39,200 nt of DNA. Origin: Candidatus Hodarchaeota archaeon. Lineage in GTDB: Archaea; Asgardarchaeota; Heimdallarchaeia; Hodarchaeales; Hodarchaeaceae. Under the pieces are notes generated by a model. The model was not told where the DNA came from. It did not search any database and saw only the letters and a list, made by a program, of their open reading frames with translations. The number at the start of each line of letters is the position of its first letter. The first letter of the stretch is position 1. The DNA lies in contig JAEOTM010000084.1 in assembly GCA_016839815.1 (NCBI GenBank), positions 1 to 39,200 on the forward strand. The letters run 5' to 3'. Shown in pieces: positions 15,044-24,010 of the stretch. The translations under genes were made by a program, and so were the position numbers.

Positions 15044-15937
15044 CTACCATTGAAAGATCCTCTTTTGGTCCGTAAGCCAAGCTTTAATTGGATTCTTGAA
15101 CGGGAGGTTATCCCAAACCTGAATTTCTTCATAGCGTGCAGTAATTAACGCATTAATATCATCAGGTCTGTATTTCTCTATACTTTCGAAGAAAAGGTGA
15201 AGGGGATAATTATAGTCGAAGGATAATTCTCTCAGTTCTTTTTTTTCAAGTGAACTAAGGATAACTGCTGCTAGGATAACTTGATGGATGAAAATTCTAT
15301 AGATTGAGTCTTTTTCATAGTATTCCAGTATCTTTGGATGCTGATATATTTCCTTAAATTTAGTTTGCCATAAATGAAATAAATCCTCTTTAGGATCAAC
15401 AATAAGACAACCAGCATTAAAATATGGACGAAGTATATTCCCGTCTACGTGCGTTCTCATGGGAAAGATATCTTCATCTTTAACACCACATTTCTCATAC
15501 ACTAGCTCCCAAAATGGATCTATTGGTTCATCATATAATGAACCAATCAATGTATGATGAACGGGTCTATAAGCAAATTTTATGTCCTTTTCAAGAATAA
15601 AAGCGCCAGGTTGATTAAGAATCAAAGTATCTGGAGTTAACCATGCTAGAGTATGGTGATTCTCCTTGGCAAAAGATTCCGCTGTTGTAGCAGCTTGAAC
15701 AAATTTTGCAAATGGGAATTTATCTAATTCAGGATCCGAAGTGAATGCAAGTACTTTAGCATCCATGTCTAATAATTGTCGAACATATTGACTTGGAAGT
15801 TTTTCCTTAGATTTTGGGACGACAATATAAATCGGGCAATTTGATAGTGTCCCAGCATATTTTCTAATACTAGCTACTAAAACCAGTGTTTTAATATCCT
15901 TACCGCTTGACATCCATGCAAAAACTAAGTTACTCAT
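15044..15937 (-). CDS. GT8-like nucleotide-sugar glycosyltransferase-fold protein
   Basis: A 297-residue protein with a GT-A-like layout. It has an N-terminal Rossmann-type half (FAWMSSGKDIKTLVLVASIRK) and WLTPDTLILNQPG at the place of the DxD motif (Asp103). It then has YFNAGCLIVDP (172-182), which matches the FNAG/FNSG signature of GT8-type transferases. Only one Asp remains at the DxD position (PDT), so metal and sugar-nucleotide binding may be altered, or activity lost. There are no membrane segments or signal peptide, so it acts in the cytoplasm. The start is ATG at 15937. It stands alone and is divergent from the YcaQ-like gene. Donor and acceptor are unknown. Confidence 0.55.
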   Translation of the reverse strand: MSNLVFAWMSSGKDIKTLVLVASIRKYAGTLSNCPIYIVVPKSKEKLPSQYVRQLLDMDAKVLAFTSDPELDKFPFAKFVQAATTAESFAKENHHTLAWLTPDTLILNQPGAFILEKDIKFAYRPVHHTLIGSLYDEPIDPFWELVYEKCGVKDEDIFPMRTHVDGNILRPYFNAGCLIVDPKEDLFHLWQTKFKEIYQHPKILEYYEKDSIYRIFIHQVILAAVILSSLEKKELRELSFDYNYPLHLFFESIEKYRPDDINALITARYEEIQVWDNLPFKNPIKAWLTDQKRIFQW

Positions 15938-16111
15938 AGCATTTCATCCCAATTTCATACTGATTCAAGTAATAATCCCAATCCTCATTTGACTTGATAT
16001 TTTTTTCTTTCTACAGAGGCAATTCTGAGTCAACTTCTCAAAGATTAACAGGAAAATTTCACTTACCAGAGTAATCATCTTTAAGAGTGGCACTTTCTTG
16101 GAAGCTTTAGG

Positions 16112-17356
16112 ATGACAATCTCAGAAATACCCACATTGACTCATAAAGAGTTGAAACATGTTCTTCTAGTAGGGTGTAACTTACATCAGTATTTTGGTTC
16201 AGGTAATGAAGGAATAAGAACCCTAATTAAAGCACATGGATTTGTTCAACTGGATCCTCTGAGTCCTGCTGGTCGATACCATGATTATTTCTTTCATGCA
16301 CGTCTCAATGAGTATTCCATGGGGCAATTTGAACAACTAGCATATCTGAAGGATCGTCTAGTTTTTGAAACTTACTTCCATAATTTGAATGCTATCTTTA
16401 TTGAGCATTTTCCCTTCTTCAATAGTTACACTGGAAAGGAACATTTAGGAAGATATTATTCCCGGCTCTTGAAAAATTTGGAACAAGTAGGAGGTAGTAA
16501 GCTCCTTGATGAGGTATATTCACATGTAAAGGTTCATGGGCCCACAAAGAGTGCAGACTTAGCAAAATTAGGGAAAGCTGATCCTAAGTATGCTTCTTGG
16601 AAATCAAGCAGAAACTCTGGAACTGCCCTTGAGCTTCTATGGTGTCTAGGAAAACTAGCAATAGTCGAACGTGATAACAATTTCAGGAAGAAATATGATT
16701 TAACTGAACAATATTTTACTAAGGAATTATTAAAGAAAAATAAATATTCCGAAGAAGAACGTCAGCTTTATAGATTAAAGCTTAAGCTGAGAGCCTTCCC
16801 CATTATTCCAATCGGAAAATTAACCGTGAATAAGGAAGGAGAAATTCGTTCTAGCAAAAAGCAGGAATTTTCCCTCTCCTCGTTACAAAAAATTAAAAAG
16901 ACTCACAATGGAATTTTCCCAATTTTGACTAAGGATAAAGACGATTTAGGTTATGTTATTTCATCAAATTGGAAAGAACTGAGTAAAGATACATTAGACA
17001 GTGAGATGCGTGTTATTGGTCCTTTAGACCCCGTAATTTGGGAACGTGATTTACTCAAAAGACTTTTTAATTTTGAATATGTTTGGGAAGTTTATAAAAA
17101 AGTTGAGGATAGAGTATGGGGGTATTATGTCTACCCCCTGTTATACAAGGGAGTATTCATCGGAAGGCTAGAGGCAAAATATGTCAAAAAAACCAAAGTT
17201 TTAGAATTATTCAATTTCCAGAAAGAAAAGACCATAAAAATCGATGAAAAAATATTGGATGCCTTTGAGAGAATGATTCAAAGGTGGAAAAACATGGTGG
17301 GAGCTGAAAAACTCGATTATGACTCCACATTACCAAATCAACTAAGTCATGTTTAA
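16112..17356 (+). CDS. YcaQ-like winged-helix DNA glycosylase (interstrand crosslink repair)
   Basis: A 414-residue protein of the HTH_42 superfamily, which includes E. coli YcaQ/AlkX and Streptomyces AlkZ. These enzymes excise alkylated bases and unhook DNA interstrand crosslinks. The N-terminal helices contain the catalytic-type motif Q46-L-D48 in GFVQLDPLSPAGR; QxD is the YcaQ-like form, whereas AlkZ has QxQ. Winged-helix modules follow, including VKVHGPTKSADLAKLGK. The C-terminal beta-barrel carries PLDPVIWERDLLKRLFNFEY and GYYVYPLLYKGVFIGRLEAK, both hallmarks of the family. Length is normal. The start is ATG at 16112. The protein probably acts on chromosomal DNA lesions, in contrast to an AlkZ-type role in toxin self-resistance, because no biosynthetic cluster is nearby. 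Confidence 0.82.
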   Translation: MTISEIPTLTHKELKHVLLVGCNLHQYFGSGNEGIRTLIKAHGFVQLDPLSPAGRYHDYFFHARLNEYSMGQFEQLAYLKDRLVFETYFHNLNAIFIEHFPFFNSYTGKEHLGRYYSRLLKNLEQVGGSKLLDEVYSHVKVHGPTKSADLAKLGKADPKYASWKSSRNSGTALELLWCLGKLAIVERDNNFRKKYDLTEQYFTKELLKKNKYSEEERQLYRLKLKLRAFPIIPIGKLTVNKEGEIRSSKKQEFSLSSLQKIKKTHNGIFPILTKDKDDLGYVISSNWKELSKDTLDSEMRVIGPLDPVIWERDLLKRLFNFEYVWEVYKKVEDRVWGYYVYPLLYKGVFIGRLEAKYVKKTKVLELFNFQKEKTIKIDEKILDAFERMIQRWKNMVGAEKLDYDSTLPNQLSHV

Positions 17357-17461
17357 TTCTCTAAGTTGGGGTTAACTTTCGCCCTCCTCCCAAAGAAAAC
17401 TTTTTCACATTCCTAAAAGTCATCTCCTAAATTATCTCAAATAATATTAGAGAGTGAAAAA

Positions 17462-17857
17462 ATGACAAAAGATGCAGATTTATTAGAAGAAGTTCGTAAA
17501 ATACGTGAACTATTAGAACCTGCACCGGCTCCACCTCCCACTCCTCCTAAAAACTTTTTTGAGGAATTCAAGGATTTTCTTAAGAAATATAAGGTAATGG
17601 GACTCGCTGTTGCGTTCATTTTGGGTATTTACTTAGGTGCATTAGTTCAGGCACTTGTCAGTGATTTGGTAATGCCTCTTATTAATCTTGTGCTTCCAGA
17701 TGTACCATGGGACAAGATTGCGCTTTTCCCTACAGAACAAAGCCCAGATGGAATCTTTCTTATAGGCCATTTTACTGGTGAACTCGTTACATTTATTATA
17801 GTAGCGTTTGTTATCTTTTTACTAGTAAAATTTACTGCTAGAATAGGAATTGAATAA
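17462..17857 (+). CDS. mscL: Large-conductance mechanosensitive channel, archaeal type
   Basis: A 131-residue MscL-family membrane channel that opens under membrane tension and releases osmolytes. The core FKDFLKKYKVMGLAVAFILG leads into TM1 (about 46-68) and is followed by SDLVMPLINLVLP, matching the family's pore helix and N-terminal amphipathic helix. TM2 is about 103-125. Compared with E. coli MscL there are about 30 extra N-terminal residues: a charged helix LLEEVRKIRELLE followed by a Pro-rich linker PAPAPPPTPPK. The C-terminal cytoplasmic helix is missing, since the protein ends just after TM2. The start is ATG at 17462. It converges on the TrmB-type regulator gene with a 29-bp gap. 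Confidence 0.85.
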   Translation: MTKDADLLEEVRKIRELLEPAPAPPPTPPKNFFEEFKDFLKKYKVMGLAVAFILGIYLGALVQALVSDLVMPLINLVLPDVPWDKIALFPTEQSPDGIFLIGHFTGELVTFIIVAFVIFLLVKFTARIGIE

Positions 17858-17886
17858 GACCTATTCGCTTCCTTCTCTTTTTCGGT

Positions 17887-18744
17887 TTATTCGTCTAATT
17901 GAGTTATTAAACTTTGTACAAGAAGAGAAAATGTGTGCACTAGGGATGGATGCCTGATGAGAACCCCATAAGGTTCTTTTTCAGCTTCTAAAAGGATTAG
18001 AAATACTATCCGATTATCCACCATAACTCCGTTGAATCCAGTGTTTTTCTCAAAAAAGAATGTTCGTAATGCAGGCATGGCACTTTGAAGATTGATAGAA
18101 AAATTTGGAATATTTAAGGAATCTAGCTCAGTTTTATCTTCTTCTGATACGCTTATCCCCAGGACTGTGCATTCTCTGTTTAAGATCTTACCTAAAGTAT
18201 TTTTTTGCCGTTTTAAGTGTTTGATTGAGAGAGATAGATAGAGAATTTCCTCAGTACTCATGATGGTCTCACGAAGTATTCTTGAAATATTCGATTCTCC
18301 AAAAATGACCTCAATTGGCTCAAGTAGGGGTTCAGGATCGGGTACTATAGTTAATTTCTGTAATTGTTGCATACCATGCAAAATCTTCTGAAGTGCATCA
18401 TCTACTTCTTCCTTAACTTTCTCCTGTTTAGATCTAAGTGCAGGTTCGTATTCATTTGCACGGTATCGATATGGCTTTCCTGTAACCTTAATCCTTTGAA
18501 TGAGCCCTTGCCTTGATAAATTCTTTAATGCGCTATAAACACGTCCCATAGGTACTTGAGCAGTTGTAGCAATTGCTTTAGCTTCTGCTTCTTTTAAAAT
18601 ATAAAGCGAAATAAGTACTTTTGATTCATAGGTATTCAGTCCAAGCTTTATAAACGCATCTTTCAATGTATTCTGGTATTCAGAATCTAATAGTCGAGAA
18701 ATCGTTGTGAGATCCACTGCATTTTCATTACGATGGTTGGTCAC
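17887..18744 (-). CDS. TrmB-family transcriptional regulator
   Basis: A 285-residue archaeal-type regulator. Residues about 26-100 are the TrmB winged helix (LGLNTYESKVLISLYIL, then VPMGRVYSALKNLSRQGLIQ and the wing KPYRYRANEYEP). A coiled-coil segment (about 101-135) follows, and then an effector domain of about 140 residues, where related proteins bind sugars or other small ligands; no sugar-binding motif can be identified here. The start is GTG at 18744, with GGTGAT just upstream; no other Met occurs early. It is oriented opposite to MscL and in the same direction as, but 165 bp downstream of, tldE. The regulated genes are unknown. Confidence 0.82.
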   Translation of the reverse strand: MTNHRNENAVDLTTISRLLDSEYQNTLKDAFIKLGLNTYESKVLISLYILKEAEAKAIATTAQVPMGRVYSALKNLSRQGLIQRIKVTGKPYRYRANEYEPALRSKQEKVKEEVDDALQKILHGMQQLQKLTIVPDPEPLLEPIEVIFGESNISRILRETIMSTEEILYLSLSIKHLKRQKNTLGKILNRECTVLGISVSEEDKTELDSLNIPNFSINLQSAMPALRTFFFEKNTGFNGVMVDNRIVFLILLEAEKEPYGVLIRHPSLVHTFSLLVQSLITQLDE

Positions 18745-18909
18745 ACGATCACCGGATTCTTCATAAAGTTAATCAGATATTGGACAAGTAGGATAGAGTA
18801 GAGCTTCTTTGAAGGAGATTACGAACTTTTTGCTAGAGATGAAAATCGGAGTTTATCAAATTTCCCTATTGGGTAGGAAAAATATGAAAAAAGAGGGGGT
18901 TTAAGGTGA

Positions 18910-20277
18910 TTAACCTGAAACAGTGAACCCATCAAAAGCAATAGAAGGGACTTTACCCATAAAAGTCAACTTATTGTCGTTACCAAATGATAAAATTTGG
19001 TTAAATGCGCTATAAAGATTCCCTGCAATGGTAACAGCTTCTAATGGATGTTTAATTTCTCCGTGTTCGATAACAAAGCTGGAAGGAGAAACAACAGAAA
19101 AATCACCAGAAATTAGGTTGGAATGAAGCATTCCCATAAGAAAATCAGTCACAAGAATACCATTCTCGACCTCTGCAATTAATCCATCAAGATCTTTCGA
19201 TCCAGGAGTAAGGGAGATAGTTGTCGGAGAGACAGAGGGCAGTGATTCATAAGATTGAGGTCCACCTCTACTTGCGTTCCCTGTACTTTCAGTACCATAA
19301 GTTTTTGCATAGTAATTGTCAAAAATAAAGGTTTTTAGGACACCATTTTCAATAATAGGAGTAGTAGTACGAGGATAACCTTCTCCATCAATAGCATGGA
19401 CATTAGGATCCTCAAAAATCTGTCCATCGTCATAAATATTCAGATCTGATATTCCTACTTGATCACCAATTCTGTCTGCAAAAGCGCTTCTTCCTTCAAC
19501 AACACTTTTTCCATTCACAGAATTGCTGAGTGCTGTTCTGATTAACTGACCAGCTGCAATAGGATCGAAAACAAACTTAGTTTGTTCTGATTTACCTAAT
19601 GGTGTAGCGTTTAACAATTTTATAGCTTTTTCTGCTCCTTTAGTGCCAATGCCATCAAATGAAGGAACCCCTCTATCCATAATATAGTCAAAACCTGTTT
19701 TGGTTTTTCCATCTTCAACTGCAGTGATATAGGACTGACCAAAAGTACCCGTTGTTGCAGAGGCTTTTACAATCCCATCAGAATTCCCGACTGCGAATGC
19801 ACCATAGCCTACATATACACCTCCAGAAACCGATGTTATTCGGGGATCGTATTTCTTTGCTTCTTGAAAGATTTGATCTGCACCGTGAACGGCTTCCTCA
19901 GAACTGACATCCAAAACAGAAGAATCAAGAATACCTTCTTTACTACTATTGGGATTATGAACAAAAGATTCCCATCTGTCATCAACCTGATTTAGCTTTG
20001 CTCCAGTAATTGCTGACTCAATAGCAAAATCCACTGCCGAATCTGTGATTCCAGAAGCAGAAGCAAATCCAATTTTTTTATCAAGAACACACCGGCAACC
20101 AACACCTATGGTTCCTCCTCTTTGTGCTGTAATGATACCAGCATCCATATTAATGGCTAGTTCATTAGATTTAATCAGGTACAAGTCTAATGATTTAGCA
20201 CCGATTGCAGATCCGTGTTTTAGTCCACGTTCGATACGATTTAGAAGATCTTCTTTCATGTCTGTGAATTCGCTCAT
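18910..20277 (-). CDS. tldE: TldE/PmbA-family protein, partner of TldD
   Basis: A 455-residue member of the PmbA/TldE (U62) family. It lacks the zinc-binding HExxxH motif of TldD, as expected for the non-catalytic partner subunit. Recognisable parts are the N-terminal GAKSLDLYLIKSNELAI segment, RGGTIGVGCRCVLDKKIGFA, the central FVFDPIAAGQLIRTALSNSV and the C-terminal SPSSFVIEHGEIKHPLEAVTIAGN. TldD and TldE form a heterodimer that degrades unfolded peptides and matures certain ribosomally made peptides. The start ATG (20277) overlaps the tldD stop by four bases (ATGA), so the two are translationally coupled and made in equal amounts. A U-rich tract follows the stop on the left strand. Confidence 0.92.
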   Translation of the reverse strand: MSEFTDMKEDLLNRIERGLKHGSAIGAKSLDLYLIKSNELAINMDAGIITAQRGGTIGVGCRCVLDKKIGFASASGITDSAVDFAIESAITGAKLNQVDDRWESFVHNPNSSKEGILDSSVLDVSSEEAVHGADQIFQEAKKYDPRITSVSGGVYVGYGAFAVGNSDGIVKASATTGTFGQSYITAVEDGKTKTGFDYIMDRGVPSFDGIGTKGAEKAIKLLNATPLGKSEQTKFVFDPIAAGQLIRTALSNSVNGKSVVEGRSAFADRIGDQVGISDLNIYDDGQIFEDPNVHAIDGEGYPRTTTPIIENGVLKTFIFDNYYAKTYGTESTGNASRGGPQSYESLPSVSPTTISLTPGSKDLDGLIAEVENGILVTDFLMGMLHSNLISGDFSVVSPSSFVIEHGEIKHPLEAVTIAGNLYSAFNQILSFGNDNKLTFMGKVPSIAFDGFTVSG

Positions 20278-21701
20278 TTTGATTCGCCTCCAAATCGAAC
20301 TTTAGAAAATAATAACTTAGGACCACCATCTCCAACAGGAAGAGGAAATTGTCCTGATTTGCCACATCCTCCGAAATAACCCGAAGAAAGTTCAAAATCT
20401 TTCGTTGCTCCCTCAACTCTTTTTAATAGATCGAGAATATTACCTGTTAAACTAACATCCTTGAGAGGATACTTTTTGTCACCATTCTCAACCCAATATC
20501 CACGTACAGCCTTGAAAAGAAAGTCACCAGATCCTTCGACTTGACCACCGCTAGTTCTAATGGCATAAATGCCAGTACCTAACTGTTCGAGGGCTTCTTC
20601 TTCAGTTAAGTCTCCAGGTGTAAAATAGGTATTTTTCATTCTGGGAATTGGAGGGAAGGCAAAATTAATTGCTCGTGCATTACCAGAGTATTCAGTGTTT
20701 AGTAATTTGGCAGTAGATCTTGAGGTTAGGAAATTTTTCAGAACACCATCTTCCATTAGTACCGTACGAGTAGTTTTTACACCTTCATCATCATAAGGAA
20801 GGTATAGAGGAGTGGATTTTCCATTAAATTCAGTAACTCCTTCATCAATAATCGTCACTATATCTGCCCCTAGTTTTTCTCCAATCTTATCATGAATTGG
20901 ACTACCTTTTGTTACTATAAAATCTGCCTCAGTTAAGTGTCCAAATGATTCGTGAGCAAGCACACCGACTAAAGTATTCTCACAATACGCTCTAAATTCA
21001 CCCGCTGGAGCTGATTTAGCTTTTAATTGTTCTTTAGCCCATAAGGCAGCATTTCGTCCTAGATCTTCAGGAGTTGAACCATCTCGCTTATAGTATTCTA
21101 ACCCATAGGAACCACCTCGTCCATCACCCGCGCGTACTAAATCCCCTTCTGGTGTTTTACTAACAACTGTAGTCCGAAGGTCAGAGATATAGGGTGACCA
21201 TTGAATTTCGGTTCCATCCGAATTGGTGAACAATTTCTTTCCAGATAATTCTCCATACATGAGAATAAGACTATTGATATCTTTACCATAGTCTTTAGCT
21301 GTTGATTCCATCCGATTGATCAAGTCTAACTTGATCTCAGGTTCAGCTTGCCATGCAGGCTCCCGAAGTTTCGGTTCCAATTTTACTTTGACAGCTGATT
21401 GAGGTTCAATTTCTGCCTTTACGATTACTTTATTGGAGGTTGCTTTCGCTATTCCTAATGCATCCAGAGCTGCTTGTTCCAATGCCTTGGGATTGGAAAT
21501 ATCAGCTGAAAAAGCATACGCTGAAGCCCCCTTATAATAAACATTAAATCCGACTCCAGTCCGATTCATTGTTTTTAATTGAGTAATACGTCCATTTTCT
21601 TTAATGATAGTACGAAGTAAGAGTTCATCATAACGGGCGTCAATGTAATCCGCACCTAATGATTCACCCTTATGTATTATCTTCTGTAGTTCATCGAACA
21701 T
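20274..21701 (-). CDS. tldD: TldD-family zinc metalloprotease subunit
   Basis: A catalytic U62-family subunit of 475 residues. The zinc site H250ESFGH255 (HExxxH) sits in GVLAHESFGHLTEAD, and the conserved C-terminal Cys446 in GGCGKSGQFPLPVG supplies the third ligand in this family. The flat central sheet reads GDLVRAGDGRGG. I choose the ATG at 21701: it follows TAGGTG at a normal distance and begins at MFDELQKIIHKGESLGADY, the usual N-terminus, whereas a longer frame to 21749 adds 16 unconvincing residues. It is the first gene of the tldD-tldE operon. With TldE it should cleave small or unfolded peptides in the cytoplasm. No peptide precursor gene is visible nearby. Confidence 0.92.
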   Translation of the reverse strand: MFDELQKIIHKGESLGADYIDARYDELLLRTIIKENGRITQLKTMNRTGVGFNVYYKGASAYAFSADISNPKALEQAALDALGIAKATSNKVIVKAEIEPQSAVKVKLEPKLREPAWQAEPEIKLDLINRMESTAKDYGKDINSLILMYGELSGKKLFTNSDGTEIQWSPYISDLRTTVVSKTPEGDLVRAGDGRGGSYGLEYYKRDGSTPEDLGRNAALWAKEQLKAKSAPAGEFRAYCENTLVGVLAHESFGHLTEADFIVTKGSPIHDKIGEKLGADIVTIIDEGVTEFNGKSTPLYLPYDDEGVKTTRTVLMEDGVLKNFLTSRSTAKLLNTEYSGNARAINFAFPPIPRMKNTYFTPGDLTEEEALEQLGTGIYAIRTSGGQVEGSGDFLFKAVRGYWVENGDKKYPLKDVSLTGNILDLLKRVEGATKDFELSSGYFGGCGKSGQFPLPVGDGGPKLLFSKVRFGGESK

Positions 21702-21805
21702 AAAGTAGCACCTACTAAATACTACTAGATCGAGAACCCATCTTTTCATTAAAAGGGATATGATTGCGGCAGATTGAGTGTTAGGTGGAAAAGAGGAATT
21801 CTTAG

Positions 21806-22540
21806 CTAAGTAAGTTTTTTTAAGAGTTGATTTAACTCTTTTCTCATGATTACTCTTCCTTTCTCATCTGAGGTATCAAATATCGCGATGCAATGAGATT
21901 TTGTGTTGATTGTAAAAATTCTAATTGATTCAAAATTCAATTCACTAGTAGAAAATGCTTGATTTGCATGTTCACTAAAATCTATTATATGTCGAAGGAT
22001 TAAGGTCATTTTTTCCGCGTGTTCATTGACATTAGGATCTGTTATGGATTTGAACACGGGATGAAAAAACTTCGTTTCATAAATAAGATAATTCTTAATT
22101 TTAGAATTTCCCATAATTGCGATGAGATTATTTAAAGATGGTAAATCGATTTCTACCATATCTGTGTACATATTTTTCACAATCTCATGAAAACTATCGA
22201 AGAAATATCGTTCCACCACAGTTTCTTCATGTAAAACTTTCGTAAACATAAGCTCAAATCTTAGCACCACTTCACGAATGAAATCATACTGGTGTGGATC
22301 CTCCTCGGTAGTAGAAAGCACCCCATAGGTTAACACACCCTCATATAACAGAAACACATAATTATCTCTTAACCGAATAGACTTTATAGTCTCTTGCTGA
22401 GTTTCACGTAAAGCACCAAAAATAGCAGACATTAAACCAGCGTTTAGATCTTCATCAATTTCTTCATAATTATATGTACTGGTGAACTCATGGTTGAATA
22501 CTAGAATGCCAGTTTTATTGATGATACTAAGACCTATCAT
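21806..22540 (-). CDS. Longin/roadblock-like domain protein
   Basis: A 244-residue cytoplasmic protein of unknown function. Residues about 1-105 follow the longin/roadblock (SNARE-like) plan. It begins with a first strand MIGLSIINKTGILVFNHEF, then a helix LNAGLMSAIFGALRETQ, paired strands TIKSIRLRDNYVFLLYEG and TYGVLSTTEED, and a long closing helix IREVVLRFELMFTKVL. In eukaryotes such domains occur in trafficking and GTPase-regulating complexes, and Asgard archaea carry many of them. The remainder is helical and ends with a second strand-helix unit (HCIAIFDTSDEKGRVIMRKEL), possibly a divergent repeat. The start is ATG at 22540. It could bind a small GTPase, but none is adjacent. Confidence 0.6.
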   Translation of the reverse strand: MIGLSIINKTGILVFNHEFTSTYNYEEIDEDLNAGLMSAIFGALRETQQETIKSIRLRDNYVFLLYEGVLTYGVLSTTEEDPHQYDFIREVVLRFELMFTKVLHEETVVERYFFDSFHEIVKNMYTDMVEIDLPSLNNLIAIMGNSKIKNYLIYETKFFHPVFKSITDPNVNEHAEKMTLILRHIIDFSEHANQAFSTSELNFESIRIFTINTKSHCIAIFDTSDEKGRVIMRKELNQLLKKLT

Positions 22541-22747
22541 ATGATAAAAATCTCTTTTAATTCAGATCTATGATATTTTAGAGGAATAGTTGGAAATTCT
22601 TTCCATTGAAAAATAAATATTGATGCACGAATATAAGGGTTTGAGAATAAACTTTTATTATGTATTCTTAAGACTTCATACTTATTATTGTATTTGCTAT
22701 ACTCTAACTTCCCCGATCAGAAAACAAGATACGAAATGGAAATTAGC

Positions 22748-24010
22748 TTAAAACTGTTGAGTTGTAATCGGGGGAAAATCTGTTTCAAAAAGTCTATTTA
22801 CAATATCTAGGTAATCCAGATTCGAGATCTGAGCTACCCCTAAGGAATACAATTTCTTAAATGGAATTACTCCCATGAACATGGAAGAGAAAGCTTTGAT
22901 ATCCATATGAATTTCTACATCAAAGTCATTAGTATCATCCAGAAGAGTACAAATTCCTTTATCAAAATTAAGAAGGAGTTTGTTGTTATTAACTTCTAGG
23001 AAATCGTCTTCTAATGAGAGTAGAAGCTTTACAGTCTGATTACGAAAATTAAATGTCGATAAGTCAGTGAAAAGTTTCTTAACATTGATAATTCGATACA
23101 TTATTCCTAAGCCTTGAAGATTACTCTCTTGAGAGGTGAGAAATAGTTTATTTCCACCAGTACGTGGATCATGTAGAAGATAATGGAAGAAATCATCCTG
23201 AGTGTGAAAATACATCTCACGAACTTGATCAGCTTGAGTACGAAGATAAGCGAGTAATTCATGGAGAGCTGTACTATTTTCATAAATTAACTCTTCAATA
23301 ATGAGATCCTGTAGTATGAAATTGTCAGGGTCAACTCTTTTGAAGCTGAAGGCAAGAAATCCCTGAAGTTCACCGTTTTTCTTATAACCAACAACATCGA
23401 GCTTAGACACTGATCGTTTCATTGATTTTTCATTTGTCAAAATCATCCCATGTGTTTTTGTAACAAAACGGTTGAAGCAGTCAACAATTTCCTTAAGATT
23501 AGAAATCCCAAGTTTCACAATATGACTTTTACTACCTCTGGGTAATGAACTAGGCTTAAATCGATAGCGGTTCATCTTTTTGCCAAGACCATACCCCATA
23601 TCGGCGTAAAAATCAGGCCTAAAAGGATACAGAGCTGTAATTGTTACTCCCCGGTCATAATAATGATCATGAAACGCTTTTACAATATTTTTTGCCGCAT
23701 ACTCTTTCTTATATAGTAAATCCACGCAAACTAAGCCGATCCCTCCGACATCGACAAATCGATCAAATAAAGTCATTCTAAAATCGAAATAGACCATGCC
23801 TCCGACCAAAGTCTCTCCCTTAAAACAGCCAATATAATTGATATGAGGATCTTCCTCATTGGACGTTCTCATCCGATCAAGCCATGATTGTTGCGCCTCT
23901 GAAGAAAAATTATCAGGGAGCATAACAGGGTAGGCTTTCATAACGATTTTTTGGAACTCAGACAACTCATCAGAAGTGAGTTTTTTGAAAGAATATCCTT
24001 CGTATTTCAA
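22748..24010 (-). CDS. Eis-like GNAT-family N-acetyltransferase
   Basis: A 420-residue acetyl-CoA-dependent transferase. Its length and three-part layout match the Eis family: a GNAT domain (about 1-150), a second degenerate GNAT-like domain (about 155-295) and a C-terminal sterol-carrier-like domain (about 300-420, with VKLLLSLEDDFLEVNNNKLLLNF). The first domain ends with ITALYPFRPDFYADMGYG, a strong family signature. The acetyl-CoA loop reads VDLLYKKEYAAKNIV, lacking the classic RxxGxG/A; this form also occurs in bacterial relatives. Eis proteins acetylate aminoglycosides and protein lysines; the substrate here is unknown. The start is TTG at 24010, with AGAGG about 10 nt upstream. Transfer from bacteria is plausible. 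Confidence 0.85.
   Translation of the reverse strand: MKYEGYSFKKLTSDELSEFQKIVMKAYPVMLPDNFSSEAQQSWLDRMRTSNEEDPHINYIGCFKGETLVGGMVYFDFRMTLFDRFVDVGGIGLVCVDLLYKKEYAAKNIVKAFHDHYYDRGVTITALYPFRPDFYADMGYGLGKKMNRYRFKPSSLPRGSKSHIVKLGISNLKEIVDCFNRFVTKTHGMILTNEKSMKRSVSKLDVVGYKKNGELQGFLAFSFKRVDPDNFILQDLIIEELIYENSTALHELLAYLRTQADQVREMYFHTQDDFFHYLLHDPRTGGNKLFLTSQESNLQGLGIMYRIINVKKLFTDLSTFNFRNQTVKLLLSLEDDFLEVNNNKLLLNFDKGICTLLDDTNDFDVEIHMDIKAFSSMFMGVIPFKKLYSLGVAQISNLDYLDIVNRLFETDFPPITTQQF

Noticed and set aside
21702..21749. Sixteen-codon extension of tldD
   Set aside because: The family N-terminus fits the ATG at 21701, which has its own AGGTG site upstream. The extension resembles nothing in the family.
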